Shown here: positions 63,868 through 64,000 of the stretch, one piece after another | Numbering within the stretch: position 1 is the first letter of the stretch | Layout of the letters: the number at the start of each line of letters is the position of its first letter | From: Arbacia lixula | Lineage: Eukaryota > Echinodermata > Echinoidea > Arbacioida > Arbaciidae | NCBI GenBank assembly: GCA_963669155.1 | Contig: OZ022596.1 | Coordinates: 11,025,655 to 11,089,654, forward strand | Direction of reading: 5' to 3' | DNA length: 64,000 bases | The notes under the pieces: generated by a model | What the model was told of the DNA's origin: nothing | The model's database searches: none | Seen by the model: the letters and a program-made list of their open reading frames with translations, nothing else | Made by a program: the position numbers and the translations under genes

Positions 63868-63990
63868 CCATGCACTATTTTCAAAGTACCAGGTGAATTT
63901 ATGGATTCCTCGGTGGCAGGAATAGTACTATTCCTGCCACTTTGGAATCCATAATTTCACTGGAACTTCTTAGTGTATGGTATATTTGAT
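63868..63990. repeat. Short palindromic element at the window end
   Basis: AAATATACCATGCACT, AGTACCAGGTGAATTTATGG and GTGGCAGGAATA are mirrored after a GTAC centre by TATTCCTGCCAC, GGAATCCATAATTTCACTGG and TGTATGGTATATTT. Confidence 0.7.
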
Positions 63991-64000
63991 TAATATCCAT

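Larger units (their letters stand above)
54445..64000 (+). other. TGFBRAP1 intron 17 (continues past the window)
   Basis: I looked for the next conserved block of the protein (EEYHTHLA, YLEEVL) and found none, so the remaining exons lie outside. Contents: a possible MITE 54517-54757 (GAACTCCTCGGGAGGGAAC against GTTCCCTCATGGAGCAGTT), several palindromic MITEs, a LINE fragment, simple repeats, and a polyC run at about 58787. I recognise nothing in 55165-55720, 56465-57775, 58600-59570, 60425-61180, 61430-62500 and 62950-63860. Confidence 0.6.

Overview
The window is animal genomic DNA: multi-exon genes with GT-AG introns and a very dense load of small DNA transposons. Protein resemblance and the many TACATGTA-rich and MITE-rich introns suggest a marine invertebrate deuterostome, most likely an echinoderm such as a sea urchin. 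The species call is inference. No rRNA, tRNA, CRISPR array, bacterial operon, LTR retrovirus or Polinton was recognised.

Layout. (1) 50-11348, minus strand: a complete LIX1/LIX1-like (Lowfat family) gene, 4 coding exons, 312 aa, with an 8.25 kb first intron full of MITEs. (2) 12628-13562: a near-perfect 935 bp palindrome made of two inverted copies of one element. (3) About 13.9-33.6 kb: a head-to-tail duplication with two flavin-containing monooxygenase genes, FMO-A (15015-22321) and FMO-B (25337-30746). Each has 5 exons with identical exon lengths and 433 aa. By hand count they are about 84% identical. Intron lengths differ because different mobile elements entered each copy. (4) 35851-54444, plus strand: the first 17 coding exons (603 codons) of a TGFBRAP1/VPS3 gene, a CORVET tethering subunit. 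The C-terminal part is not in the window, so the next intron exceeds 9.5 kb. (5) 54445-64000: that intron, with MITEs, one LINE fragment and simple repeats.

The most notable signal is a pair of unrelated mobile-element families with one shared plan. Each has a 12 bp subterminal inverted repeat folded into a 5' hairpin, then a GTCC-rich minisatellite, then a tandem array of about 160 bp monomers carrying AGGTCA nuclear-receptor half-sites at DR1 (and in one family DR4) spacing. One family sits in different introns of the two FMO paralogs (17044-18814 and 28476-29934). The other is in a TGFBRAP1 intron (51203-52663) and ends in a stem-loop plus CTAG, as Helitron-type elements do. Because the locus is duplicated and rich in tandem repeats, several insertions can be read against an unoccupied paralogous or repeat-copy site, which fixes their ends and target duplications (8 bp for a hAT-like MITE, TTAA for several MITE families, TA for Tc1/mariner-like ones, 12-13 bp for two RTE-like LINE tails).

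The three genes have no obvious shared pathway: a Fat/Hippo-linked or RNA-binding LIX1 protein, xenobiotic or amine monooxygenases, and an endosomal tethering subunit.
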